From Bacillota bacterium (GTDB taxonomy: Bacteria; Bacillota; Clostridia; Oscillospirales; Acutalibacteraceae): a stretch of 60,337 nucleotides of DNA. A model generated the notes under the pieces. It saw only the letters and a list, made by a program, of their open reading frames with translations, made no database searches and was not told the DNA's origin. Positions 1 through 6,578 of this stretch are shown here, piece after piece (position 1 is the first letter of the stretch; every line of letters begins with the position of its first letter). The position numbers and the translations under genes were made by a program. Location: NCBI GenBank assembly GCA_023391275.1, contig JAEWBE010000057.1, positions 1 to 60,337 on the forward strand, read 5' to 3'.

Positions 1-40
1 GTTTTAAACTTATTCATGAACGGAGAAACGGTGGATTAAT

Positions 41-862
41 ATGAAATGCAGGAAAACAGCGGGTCTTCTTTTAATAATACTGATGATATGTTCCCTTGCC
101 GCCTGTCAAAAAAAGGCGGATGCGGACGTGCTGATGCGGGAAGCATTAACCAACGCGAACGCGATTCAAAGCTGTACCGCTGCGTTCAGCAGCAAACTTG
201 AATTTACTGCGAACTCGAAGCAGAATATTTTTCAGACCGGAAACGAAATTGTTTACCAGGCAAAGCCGTTTTCTTTAAAATCCACCCAGACTTCGCTGCT
301 GGGGAAAACCCCGGGCAGCAGCACTTCCTACACAGTAACCGATGGAAACGGCGTCTGGTTTTATTCCAACTCCGGCAGCGGCTGGCAAAAAACCTCCGCG
401 GGAAACATCGACACCACTCCGCTCCGGCAGGTGGATATTTTCCGGCTGCTCGGCAGTGTAAAAGGGCAGAAATATGTGCGCGAAACAACCCTCAATTCAA
501 AAAAGGTGCACAAACTGGAACTTACGTTTCAAAGTGAAGTGCTTCGCAGCACACTGGAAAACATTGTAACCGCGACCGGCATGGGACAGGGTTCGTTGAC
601 AATTGTGCAAACCCTGCTTGACAGCGCGGATGATATTTACGGCTATTGCTACATTGACGAGGAAACCGGTGAAATAATCCGTATTGAACTGGACGCGACC
701 GAAGCAGTGAATCAGATCTTTAAAAATATTGACGGCAGCGGAATCACGGTCAATGTATCCAAATGTGAAATTTCCGGGGAAGTCGGCAATATTGGGAAAG
801 CACCGGCTGTAGAACTGCCCCCCGAGGCCGCCGCGGCACAGACTGTTGATGCGCAGGGATAA
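41..862 (+). CDS. Secreted lipoprotein of unknown function
   Basis: A 273-residue protein with a clear lipoprotein signal: basic start (MKCRK), hydrophobic run to about residue 20, and lipobox LAAC with Cys22, so it should be lipid-anchored on the outer face of the membrane. The mature part is rich in Ser, Thr and Asn and looks beta-rich. It vaguely resembles LolA/LppX-type lipoprotein folds (DUF6612-like), but I see no catalytic motif. An AACGGTGG stretch lies about 10 bases before the ATG. The gene ends in a strong terminator shared with the convergent gerQ. It may be the last gene of an operon that begins outside the window. The lipoprotein call is solid; the role is unknown. Confidence 0.8.
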   Translation: MKCRKTAGLLLIILMICSLAACQKKADADVLMREALTNANAIQSCTAAFSSKLEFTANSKQNIFQTGNEIVYQAKPFSLKSTQTSLLGKTPGSSTSYTVTDGNGVWFYSNSGSGWQKTSAGNIDTTPLRQVDIFRLLGSVKGQKYVRETTLNSKKVHKLELTFQSEVLRSTLENIVTATGMGQGSLTIVQTLLDSADDIYGYCYIDEETGEIIRIELDATEAVNQIFKNIDGSGITVNVSKCEISGEVGNIGKAPAVELPPEAAAAQTVDAQG

Positions 863-917
863 AAAGATTCCCATTGTTTGAATTCGAAAATCATCCGGCC
901 GCCGGTCCGGAGTTATC

Positions 918-956
918 AAAAGAGGAATGCCTGAATATCCGGGCATTCCTCTTTTT
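918..956. terminator. Bidirectional Rho-independent terminator
   Basis: A perfect 14-bp stem (918-931 with 942-955), AAAAGAGGAATGCC pairing with GGCATTCCTCTTTT, loop of 10. It has a T-run on the plus side and an A-run on the other, so it can stop both the lipoprotein gene (+) and gerQ (-), which converge here. Confidence 0.9.
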
Positions 957-957
957 C

Positions 958-1560
958 TCAATAGTAAAACCGAACGAATTTGATATTGTAAAAATCGCAG
1001 GCCAGCACGTCGTCGGTTTGAGTCTCATTAATCAGGATATAATTAATGCCGACTCCCAGAAGGATTCCCGACCGGTCCGTCAGCGTATTGGTCCCGATCA
1101 GGAAAGTCACCAGCACCGGGCGGCCAATCTGCGTGCGAAGAAATCCGTTTAAATATTGCAGACTGTCCCCTGAAATTGCCCCGGCCTGCGCGGCGGTAGG
1201 GGTAAGTGCCACAGGTGCAGGCGCGGCTGCTGGGGCCATCTGCATCATGGGCTGTGTCTGCCCGCCGAGGCGTGGATAGCCCGGCATGCCCGGAGCCAGC
1301 GTTGCTCCGCCCTGCTCAAGCTGCTGCCGCTGCTGTTCCTGCTGCGCAGGGCTCATATAGTTGTAGTTGGCGACATCCTCAAGGGATGGCACCTTGCTCC
1401 CGGCCGGCATGGAAGCGCCACTCACTGGCTGCATAGGGATACCGGAAGCTGGACTTGCGTAACTGTTGCCGAAACTATTCTGTGCCGCAAGCAGCATGGG
1501 GGTCGCGGGGGAACCGCCCCCGCAGCCACAGCCGCCCATGGCAGGATTATATTGATCCAT
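958..1560 (-). CDS. gerQ: Spore coat protein GerQ
   Basis: A 200-residue protein. The N-terminal about 125 residues are low-complexity (Gly, Pro, Gln, Met, Ala; a GCGCGGG stretch near residue 11). The C-terminal about 70 residues form a folded domain beginning GDSLQYLNGFLRTQIGRPV and ending in aromatic residues (FVRFYY), which matches the GerQ (YwdL) domain. In Bacillus, GerQ is a transglutaminase-cross-linked inner coat protein needed to localise and activate the cortex-lytic enzyme CwlJ. Here cwlJ lies directly upstream on the same strand with a 20-bp gap, the same pairing as in Bacillus. Start ATG is preceded by GAGGAGG at good spacing. Sporulation-sigma control is expected from the family, not shown by the sequence. 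Confidence 0.9.
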   Translation of the reverse strand: MDQYNPAMGGCGCGGGSPATPMLLAAQNSFGNSYASPASGIPMQPVSGASMPAGSKVPSLEDVANYNYMSPAQQEQQRQQLEQGGATLAPGMPGYPRLGGQTQPMMQMAPAAAPAPVALTPTAAQAGAISGDSLQYLNGFLRTQIGRPVLVTFLIGTNTLTDRSGILLGVGINYILINETQTDDVLACDFYNIKFVRFYY

Positions 1561-1580
1561 ACTTGAAATTCCTCCTCAAC

Positions 1581-2027
1581 TCATGTTGACGCGTATTTTG
1601 ATGTGGGGGCGTAAAAGCAATGCTGGTTAATGCGGTTGTAGATGACGCCGGCCCCTCCTGCCGGAAAATAGGAAGGGCACTGCGGGTTGTACGGATTAAA
1701 GTAGAACAGACAATTCCCGACGCCGGAAAAAATATTGTTGGCGAGCGCCCAGTCGGCAATGGCATAATGCACTTCATCAGGGTCCATATTGTATACATTC
1801 TGGGCATTATATACACCGCCGAGTGTCGTCCTCATGCAGTCAAACTGCCCCGGCTGTTCCATAATTCTGCGTACATCCCCGCCCTGGCTGACACGGGCAA
1901 ATTCTCCGTTCGGCACATTGGCACGGTTCATGATGATACTGGCAACCGCGCGCATCCCGTTGTCACCTTCTCCGCCTGCTTCGCATTTAATCATTTTTGC
2001 TAAGAGCTCCCTGGTAGTAATTGGCAT
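1581..2027 (-). CDS. cwlJ: Spore cortex-lytic enzyme CwlJ (SleB-type cell wall hydrolase)
   Basis: About 148 residues of the Hydrolase_2/SleB-CwlJ family: the block LLAKMIKCEAGGEGDNG followed by AVASIIMNRANV carries the family's conserved Glu and Asn-Arg, and the C-terminal part has the aromatic NCLFYFNP region. There is no signal peptide, as in CwlJ and unlike secreted SleB. The enzyme digests muramic-delta-lactam cortex peptidoglycan during germination. An in-frame GTG lies three codons earlier, but it forms part of the ribosome site (AGGTGATAAAT before ATG), so the ATG is taken as start. gerQ follows 20 bp downstream, almost certainly in one transcript. A CATATAAT box upstream on the minus strand could be part of a sporulation promoter, but this is weak. 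Confidence 0.9.
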   Translation of the reverse strand: MPITTRELLAKMIKCEAGGEGDNGMRAVASIIMNRANVPNGEFARVSQGGDVRRIMEQPGQFDCMRTTLGGVYNAQNVYNMDPDEVHYAIADWALANNIFSGVGNCLFYFNPYNPQCPSYFPAGGAGVIYNRINQHCFYAPTSKYAST

Positions 2028-2279
2028 ATTTATCACCTGTTTTTATAAGTTGTCTCCAAAGCATTATATGTTACGCTGCGCCCCTATGGCACAATATCAC
2101 GCCTTCTCAGCATAATATTTCGGTTACGCTTTGGAATTCCAAGAAAGTACTTGACATTTCGGTCTTTACTATTTACAATAAATAAGCATGTATTTCGTAC
2201 TGCTTGTACTTTTCTTCTAAAGATATGGCATTTGAAATCATGTTATCCGCTGAAAAGCAGAAGACTGATTACACGGAAG

Positions 2280-2316
2280 CGTATCGAAGTGGTCATAACG
2301 GGCCTGACTCGAAATC
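2280..2316 (+). pseudogene. Partial copy of tRNA-Ser(CGA), 5' half only
   Basis: A 37-bp stretch matches positions 2475-2511 of the intact tRNA-Ser with one mismatch (C2303 for A). It covers the D arm and anticodon stem-loop up to the base after the anticodon. The match stops there, and no T arm or acceptor 3' strand follows. The rest of 2028-2469 holds no gene. It does hold the 10-bp inverted repeat 2381-2390/2401-2410 (TGTTAGATGA and TCATCTAACA) and the 8-bp repeats described separately. A truncation inside the anticodon arm is what integration or excision at that site would leave behind. Confidence 0.7.
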
Positions 2317-2469
2317 GAATTGGTCGAGTTTCCTTGCTTACCCTTCAAACCCGCATTGCAATTGCATTTTTCGGACTTCCTGTTAGATGAATTTTAGGCC
2401 TCATCTAACAGATATCTAACACTTGCATACACTTGCGTATTTTTGATTTTATCTAACAATTTGATATAT

Positions 2470-2558
2470 GGAGACGTATCGAAGTGGTCATAACGGGACT
2501 GACTCGAAATCAGTTGAACCGCAAGGTTCCGTGGGTTCGAATCCCACCGTCTCCGCCA
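2470..2558 (+). tRNA. tRNA-Ser (anticodon CGA)
   Basis: Acceptor stem GGAGACG (2470-2476) pairs with CGTCTCC (2548-2554), followed by discriminator G2555 and an encoded CCA (2556-2558). The anticodon arm CTGACTCGAAATCAG gives anticodon CGA, reading UCG. A long class II variable arm (GAACCGCAAGGTTC) and a T arm GTGGGTTCGAATCCCAC are present. All features agree with serine tRNA. The integrase gene starts 64 bp beyond its 3' end, so the tRNA is the probable integration target. A terminator follows at once. Confidence 0.97.
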
Positions 2559-2561
2559 TTT

Positions 2562-2598
2562 ATGGGCATTCTGTGTATCTAACAGAATGCCCATTTTT
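2562..2598 (+). terminator. Terminator of tRNA-Ser
   Basis: A perfect 13-bp stem, ATGGGCATTCTGT (2562-2574) with ACAGAATGCCCAT (2582-2594), 7-base loop, then TTTTT. One ATCTAACA repeat lies across the loop and stem, so the integrase-site candidate and the terminator overlap. Confidence 0.85.
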
Positions 2599-2618
2599 CT
2601 GTTAGATGGCGCTTTTTT

Positions 2619-3833
2619 TCAGGTAATCGCAGTGGTTTCTGCCGAGGGGATTTTTGATTCAGTTTCCGGTACAGTTCCGCCCAGCAGTTCTCCAATAGCC
2701 TTTGCCGACTGTAACTTTGAGTTGAAATCCAAATGAGAGTAAATATTTGCGGTTGTATTGAAATCGCTGTGCCCCATCCATTCCTGTATCTGTTTCATGG
2801 GAACACCAGCCGCTACCAGCATACTCGCACAGCTGTGCCGCAAATCGTGAAAACGAATCTTTGGCAGATTGAATTTTTTCAGGAACCAGATAAAGTGTTC
2901 CGTAACATAATTTGGGCGATATAAGACACCCTGCTGGTCCACACAAACATAGTCCAGATAGTCCTTGCAGTAGGATTTTTTCAACATCCTCTGAAAAACC
3001 TTTTGCCGTTCTTTCGCTTCCAGCAGCAACGGTTCCACCTGTGGAATCAGTGGCAAAGTGCGGTAACTGGAAGCTGTTTTCAGCTTGTCCTCCGCAAACG
3101 TCTCGAACTTTCCGTCCACCTTTGCCTCGGTGACCTTATGGTTGATAACAAGTGTTTTCTTCTCAAAATCAATTGCACTCCACCGAAGTCCCAGCACCTC
3201 GCTGCGGCGCAGACCATAAAAGGAGCCGAGGATAATAACCAAATGCAAGGGATCTTCCTCACTGGCTTCAAACAGTGTTTTTACCTGTTCTGAAGTGTAG
3301 TAGCTGGAAATGTATTGATTTTTCTTGGGACGATCAAGCATATCGGCGGGGTTTCTTAGAATCATTCCTTGCTTGAGTGCTGCTTGTAACGCCTTGCGAA
3401 TGACCGCATGGTAATGGATCACCGTATTTGTGGTGTATCCTTCCGCATAAATTTTTTGGTAAAGCTCTTCAATGTGCTGCGGCTCCAAGTCATCCAAAGT
3501 AACTCCCAAATCGCGAAAATGCTTATCGATACGGGCGTTAAACATGTTTTCATAACTTTCAAAGGTCGATCGTGCAATAGTTGGCTTGACGATTTGCAGC
3601 CAGCGTTTGATATAATCGGATACCAAAATGTCAACGCCTTTATGCTCTCTCTTTGCTTTTTGTTTTTGCTCGTATTCCAACTTTGCTTCGGTAAGCATCT
3701 CTTCTGCCCTACGTTTGTTGCCTTTAACCGGCAGCCCCGTACTGATCCACTTTACCTTTCGTTTTCCGTTTACATAGAGATTTAATGCCATGTGATATAT
3801 TCCATTGCGTTCCTGCAGACTTCCTGTAACCAT
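2619..3833 (-). CDS. int: Site-specific tyrosine recombinase (integrase)
   Basis: A 404-residue phage/ICE-type integrase. Domains in order: N-terminal arm-binding domain (about 1-60, with NGKRKVKWISTGLPVKGNKR), SAM-like core-binding domain (about 70-170), and catalytic domain (about 180-385). The catalytic residues are all visible: Arg in YGLRRSEVLGLRW, His and Arg in HDLRHSCASMLV, His in WMGHSDFNTT, and Tyr in ANIYSHLDF. It should integrate and excise the element through the adjacent tRNA-Ser. The 3' end points at the tRNA, and the excisionase-like gene lies upstream on the same strand, the int-xis arrangement of Tn916-like elements. ATG start, with AGGAGG just before it. It appears intact. 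Confidence 0.95.
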   Translation of the reverse strand: MVTGSLQERNGIYHMALNLYVNGKRKVKWISTGLPVKGNKRRAEEMLTEAKLEYEQKQKAKREHKGVDILVSDYIKRWLQIVKPTIARSTFESYENMFNARIDKHFRDLGVTLDDLEPQHIEELYQKIYAEGYTTNTVIHYHAVIRKALQAALKQGMILRNPADMLDRPKKNQYISSYYTSEQVKTLFEASEEDPLHLVIILGSFYGLRRSEVLGLRWSAIDFEKKTLVINHKVTEAKVDGKFETFAEDKLKTASSYRTLPLIPQVEPLLLEAKERQKVFQRMLKKSYCKDYLDYVCVDQQGVLYRPNYVTEHFIWFLKKFNLPKIRFHDLRHSCASMLVAAGVPMKQIQEWMGHSDFNTTANIYSHLDFNSKLQSAKAIGELLGGTVPETESKIPSAETTAIT

Positions 3834-3924
3834 AATTTCCTCCTTATAAACTGGTACAGAACCGGACGTCTGTCATTGACGTCTGTATATTACCATAGGT
3901 CAAACCACCGATTCAACTTGTGTG

Positions 3925-4155
3925 TTAGATATTCTTTTGCTGAGAACGGAGATAAGAAATGATGTTAATTTTCGGAATCTTATAAGCGCGCCCAATCTTT
4001 AGGCCCTCGATTTTTCCTTCACTAAGCAAGCGATAGGCCAGTTTTCTTCCGATATCACCTAACATTTTCCTCATGGTATCCACATCTACCACATCCGGAT
4101 AATCGCGAAACATAAACCACTGCACCTCACCTACCGTCATCGTATCGTTTCTCAA
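3925..4155 (-). CDS. Excisionase-like DNA-binding protein
   Basis: About 76 residues with a MerR/excisionase-type winged helix: DVDTMRKMLGDIGRKLAYRLLSEG is the helix-turn-helix and KIEGLKIGRAYKIPKINIISYL the wing and following helix (HTH_17 type). Proteins like this bend DNA and direct integrase towards excision. The frame is open further up to an ATG at 4173, but that region reads GAAGGAGGAAGG, which is the ribosome site. A TTG at 4155 sits 7 bases after GGAGG and is preferred; ATG at 4140 is the alternative. It lies 91 bp upstream of int and is probably co-transcribed with it. Confidence 0.75.
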   Translation of the reverse strand: MRNDTMTVGEVQWFMFRDYPDVVDVDTMRKMLGDIGRKLAYRLLSEGKIEGLKIGRAYKIPKINIISYLRSQQKNI

Positions 4156-4221
4156 ATACCTTCCTCCTTCCATGATTGCAACCGTTTGTTTATCTAACGT
4201 CTATCAACTTTTATTTGGCTA

Positions 4222-4288
4222 TTGACAAACTTTTCTGGCGGGTGTAAATTATATGTGTAATAGTTAATATACATTACATATATTACAC
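4222..4288 (+). promoter_or_regulatory. Promoter and inverted-repeat operator between xis and the sigma-like gene
   Basis: TTGACA (4222-4227), 17-bp spacer, TAAATT (4245-4250) forms a plus-strand promoter for the gene at 4349. Just downstream an inverted repeat GTGTAATA (4255-4262) and TATTACAC (4281-4288) straddles the expected transcription start. This layout suits repression of the leading operon of the element. The 4156-4348 gap holds nothing else I recognise. Confidence 0.55.
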
Positions 4289-4348
4289 CATCTAATATAT
4301 AGACGGTGATGGAATAAAAAACGGAACCTTGAAAGGAAGGATTTTTAT

Positions 4349-4903
4349 TTGAAAATTGAAATGTTAACAGAACAGGACAAATGGAATGAGATTGTCGCAG
4401 AACTTGACCGGGTAGAACGGAACAACAATCGCCGGCACAAGGAAAAGCGGGACGACATGGATATCTCAATGGTTGATCAAAAAGCTGAGAATGACAATCG
4501 CTTTCCAGCGGCAAAGATGCTAAATCTAAGCTGTAACGAGGACCGGATCGACATTATCTTTGGCAGTAAAGCAGGGGATCTGCATCAATTGGTAACAGAT
4601 GAAATCGTCAGCCGGGCGATTAAAAATCTTACAGATTGCCAAAAAGAAGTACTGTTTTTAAACATCATCCGGCAGTACACAACCGCGGAAATCGCTGAAA
4701 TGAGATTTACTACAGATCGCAACGTCCGAAAGCACCGACAAAAAGCAATCCAAACTATTCAAAAAGCATTGGGAATATTAAAGAGCACGTCGGGTGAGAT
4801 TGATGTAGCCATGTCAGCGATGATTCTTGTTGGAATGCTATTCTGGCCGTTCTTGATAGGATGGAAAATTGCAAACAGAATTTATCCAAAAAGTGCAGCA
4901 TAA
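4349..4903 (+). CDS. Sigma-70 region 4-like HTH protein with C-terminal membrane segment
   Basis: 184 residues. Residues about 92-145 (LTDCQKEVLFLNIIRQYTTAEIAEM and on) match the sigma-70 region 4 helix-turn-helix pattern used by small sigma-like regulators in Clostridia mobile elements. There is no region 2, so it cannot act alone as a normal sigma factor. The N-terminal about 90 residues are charged and unrecognised. The end is unusual: residues about 154-180 (VAMSAMILVGMLFWPFLIGW then basic residues) look like one membrane helix, which would tether the DNA-binding part to the membrane. Start is a TTG 8 bases after GGAAGG; an ATG four codons later is possible. The gene reads away from int/xis. 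Confidence 0.65.
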   Translation: MKIEMLTEQDKWNEIVAELDRVERNNNRRHKEKRDDMDISMVDQKAENDNRFPAAKMLNLSCNEDRIDIIFGSKAGDLHQLVTDEIVSRAIKNLTDCQKEVLFLNIIRQYTTAEIAEMRFTTDRNVRKHRQKAIQTIQKALGILKSTSGEIDVAMSAMILVGMLFWPFLIGWKIANRIYPKSAA

Positions 4904-4911
4904 ACAAAAAA

Positions 4912-4947
4912 CGGTACAGCATATTACAAATGCAATATGCTGTACCG
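4912..4947. terminator. Hairpin downstream of the sigma-like gene
   Basis: A perfect 14-bp stem, CGGTACAGCATATT (4912-4925) with AATATGCTGTACCG (4934-4947), 8-base loop, starting 8 bp after the stop codon. No T-run follows, so it may be an mRNA 3' stabiliser or a weak terminator. Confidence 0.5.
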
Positions 4948-4980
4948 AATACATAATAGTAAGATGTGAGGAAAAAGGCT

Positions 4981-5832
4981 ATGGATATCAAAGAAATGTT
5001 TCAGAATGTCAACGCCATGTGGGTACGCTGGTCAGATTATAAAATTGTTGAGAGCAAAGGTGTACGCTACTTGCTTCCAACAGATGATGCAACCATTATG
5101 ATTTATAATCCTCTGGATTGCGGCACGGAGCTTATCACTGACGCGCTTAACATGGGCCAGTCGATACAGGACAACCAAAGTGATACCAATTTTGTGGACA
5201 AGCAGTGTATCGACTTTGCGCGGAAATACGGTTTGCTTGGCTGGATGACTTATCTGCCGCAAGACACTGATTTTAATTTAGAAGAGCAGGTATATCTCGG
5301 TAAAAATGGAGAACTTATGGGTGGCAAAGTAATGAATCGCGAAAATTATCTCAACTATTTCTATCCGCTCAAAAAGGAAAATTCTGCACCGATTGCTTTC
5401 TCGATGGGACGTGAAGATGTTTTTGATTTTGTATTCAATAAAGGATATGGAGAACCTGTATTGTGGCTCTCGGCGGTACTAATAAGCCTTTATACTCATT
5501 TTTTCTGTTATTTAAACTGGGACAAAGATGAATTTACTGCCGATGAAAAAGCCGTTATGAGAAACCGAGCAGTTTCATTTTATAATAATGGTATCAGTTT
5601 TAAGCTTACAGGCACCGCTCATCCTGATATAGTTTGGGAAACTGACAGTCTGAACACTGCTATTGAAACCCTCTATGCCCTTGCAATTACCGATAAGACT
5701 TCACCTCTAAAAATGTGCAAGCACTGCGGAAATGCATACTATAACTCCAATTCACGCAGCGAGTTTTGTTCAGCAAAATGCCGCAACCAATATAATGTGC
5801 GAGCATTTCGTGAGAGGAATAAAGAGTCGTAA
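4981..5832 (+). CDS. DUF6076-like protein with C-terminal Cys4 zinc finger
   Basis: About 283 residues of unknown function. The N-terminal 240 residues are a soluble domain without a motif I can name. The last about 40 hold CKHCGNAYYN then FCSAKCRNQYNVRAFRER: a CxxC and CxxxC zinc ribbon followed by basic residues, as in CGNR-type fingers and DUF6076 proteins. This suggests nucleic acid binding. The frame is open from a GTG at 4966, but GTGAGGAAAAAGGCT is the ribosome site, so ATG 4981 is chosen. It lies between the element's regulator and the R-M operon, with a separate promoter before the R-M genes. The 5833-5941 gap carries the operator listed next. Confidence 0.6.
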   Translation: MDIKEMFQNVNAMWVRWSDYKIVESKGVRYLLPTDDATIMIYNPLDCGTELITDALNMGQSIQDNQSDTNFVDKQCIDFARKYGLLGWMTYLPQDTDFNLEEQVYLGKNGELMGGKVMNRENYLNYFYPLKKENSAPIAFSMGREDVFDFVFNKGYGEPVLWLSAVLISLYTHFFCYLNWDKDEFTADEKAVMRNRAVSFYNNGISFKLTGTAHPDIVWETDSLNTAIETLYALAITDKTSPLKMCKHCGNAYYNSNSRSEFCSAKCRNQYNVRAFRERNKES

Positions 5833-5916
5833 TATAACTTAACTGGCGGTAAAAGCAGCTAATTATCCGTTCATAGGTAAGTATGGACGCGGGAATAAAT
5901 ATCATAATAATTTAAA

Positions 5917-5931
5917 TGTTAATCATTAACA
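5917..5931. promoter_or_regulatory. Perfect 15-bp palindrome before the R-M promoter (operator candidate)
   Basis: TGTTAATCATTAACA is a perfect dyad around C5924. It ends 10 bp before the -35 box of the R-M promoter, so it is well placed for an activator or repressor. No controller gene with an obvious match is next to it; the sigma-like protein at 4349 or an outside Xre-type factor could be the partner. Confidence 0.5.
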
Positions 5932-5941
5932 CAATAAAATA

Positions 5942-5970
5942 TTGACATACTTGAATGCGCGTGTTACAAT
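5942..5970 (+). promoter_or_regulatory. Near-consensus sigma-A promoter of the type I R-M operon
   Basis: TTGACA (5942-5947), spacer of exactly 17 bp, TACAAT (5965-5970): eleven of twelve consensus bases. The start of transcription should be near 5977, giving a leader of about 19 bases before the ATG at 5996, with GAGGTGG 5 bases before the start codon. It also explains why the reading frame that runs upstream from 5996 is not coding. Confidence 0.85.
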
Positions 5971-5995
5971 ACTTTTAAAAGTTGAGGTGGATAAC

Positions 5996-6577
5996 ATGAG
6001 AATCACAGAAGCGAAGTTGTGTGAGGTTGCCGAAATTATTTCAGGAACTGTTGAAGATAAAACCACGGGACGTGGACAGTATGAGTACCGCTATTTACAA
6101 CCGAATAGCTTTGATGAAAATGGAGACACTGGCGAGTTCTCAAAAATATATAAGGATATCCCGGTACCAAACAGCCAGAAGTTAGCTTTGAACGATATTG
6201 TTATCAAAAGACTCAATCCCAAATACCCGTTTGTGGTTGTATCGCTACCAGAGCCAACACTGATTTCACAAAATTTGTTTATCATCAGACCCAGCACAGA
6301 AATTTATGCGCCATACCTTGCGTGTTTATTTGAACAAGCAGGTGTGCTTTCACAGATAGAACATCTGATTGGCAGCATGGTAGCTATTAAAGCGATTTCG
6401 GCAAAAAAATTGATGGGTATTACCATACCGCTTTTGGCTATGGACAAGCAAGCGATACTTGGCAACTACTGGATGCTTAGCAAAAGGCGCAAACAATTGC
6501 TTTCGCAGTATATATATGAAAACGATCGGTTATTGGCGATAGCAGCCGACAAACTGTTAAATTACGGAGGAAAATAG
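5996..6577 (+). CDS. Short, single-TRD HsdS-like specificity protein
   Basis: About 193 residues, half the size of a normal HsdS. Residues 1-130 resemble one target-recognition domain (LCEVAEIISGTVEDKT, YRYLQPNSF, NDIVIKRLNPKYPFVVV, ISQNLFIIRP). The remainder forms one conserved helix (KQAILGNYWMLSKRRKQLLSQYIYENDRLL). Type I S subunits normally have two such units; half-size ones can work as dimers. It stands directly upstream of hsdM (1-bp gap) as first gene of the operon, while a full-length HsdS follows downstream, and the recognition domains do not look alike. It may give a second methylation specificity or modify the complex. The start is fixed by the promoter inside the upstream frame. 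Confidence 0.75.
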   Translation: MRITEAKLCEVAEIISGTVEDKTTGRGQYEYRYLQPNSFDENGDTGEFSKIYKDIPVPNSQKLALNDIVIKRLNPKYPFVVVSLPEPTLISQNLFIIRPSTEIYAPYLACLFEQAGVLSQIEHLIGSMVAIKAISAKKLMGITIPLLAMDKQAILGNYWMLSKRRKQLLSQYIYENDRLLAIAADKLLNYGGK

Positions 6578-6578
6578 A

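Larger units (their letters stand above)
2381..2607. repeat. Six copies of ATCTAACA around tRNA-Ser (candidate integrase arm sites)
   Basis: The octamer ATCTAACA occurs at 2403-2410, 2414-2421, 2451-2458 and 2577-2584, and in reverse orientation (TGTTAGAT) at 2381-2388 and 2600-2607. A further reverse copy is at 3923-3930, at the 3' end of the excisionase-like gene, and a 7-base match at 4192-4198. Six copies in 227 bp beside a tyrosine integrase gene fit arm-type binding sites for the integrase N-terminal domain. Confidence 0.55.
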
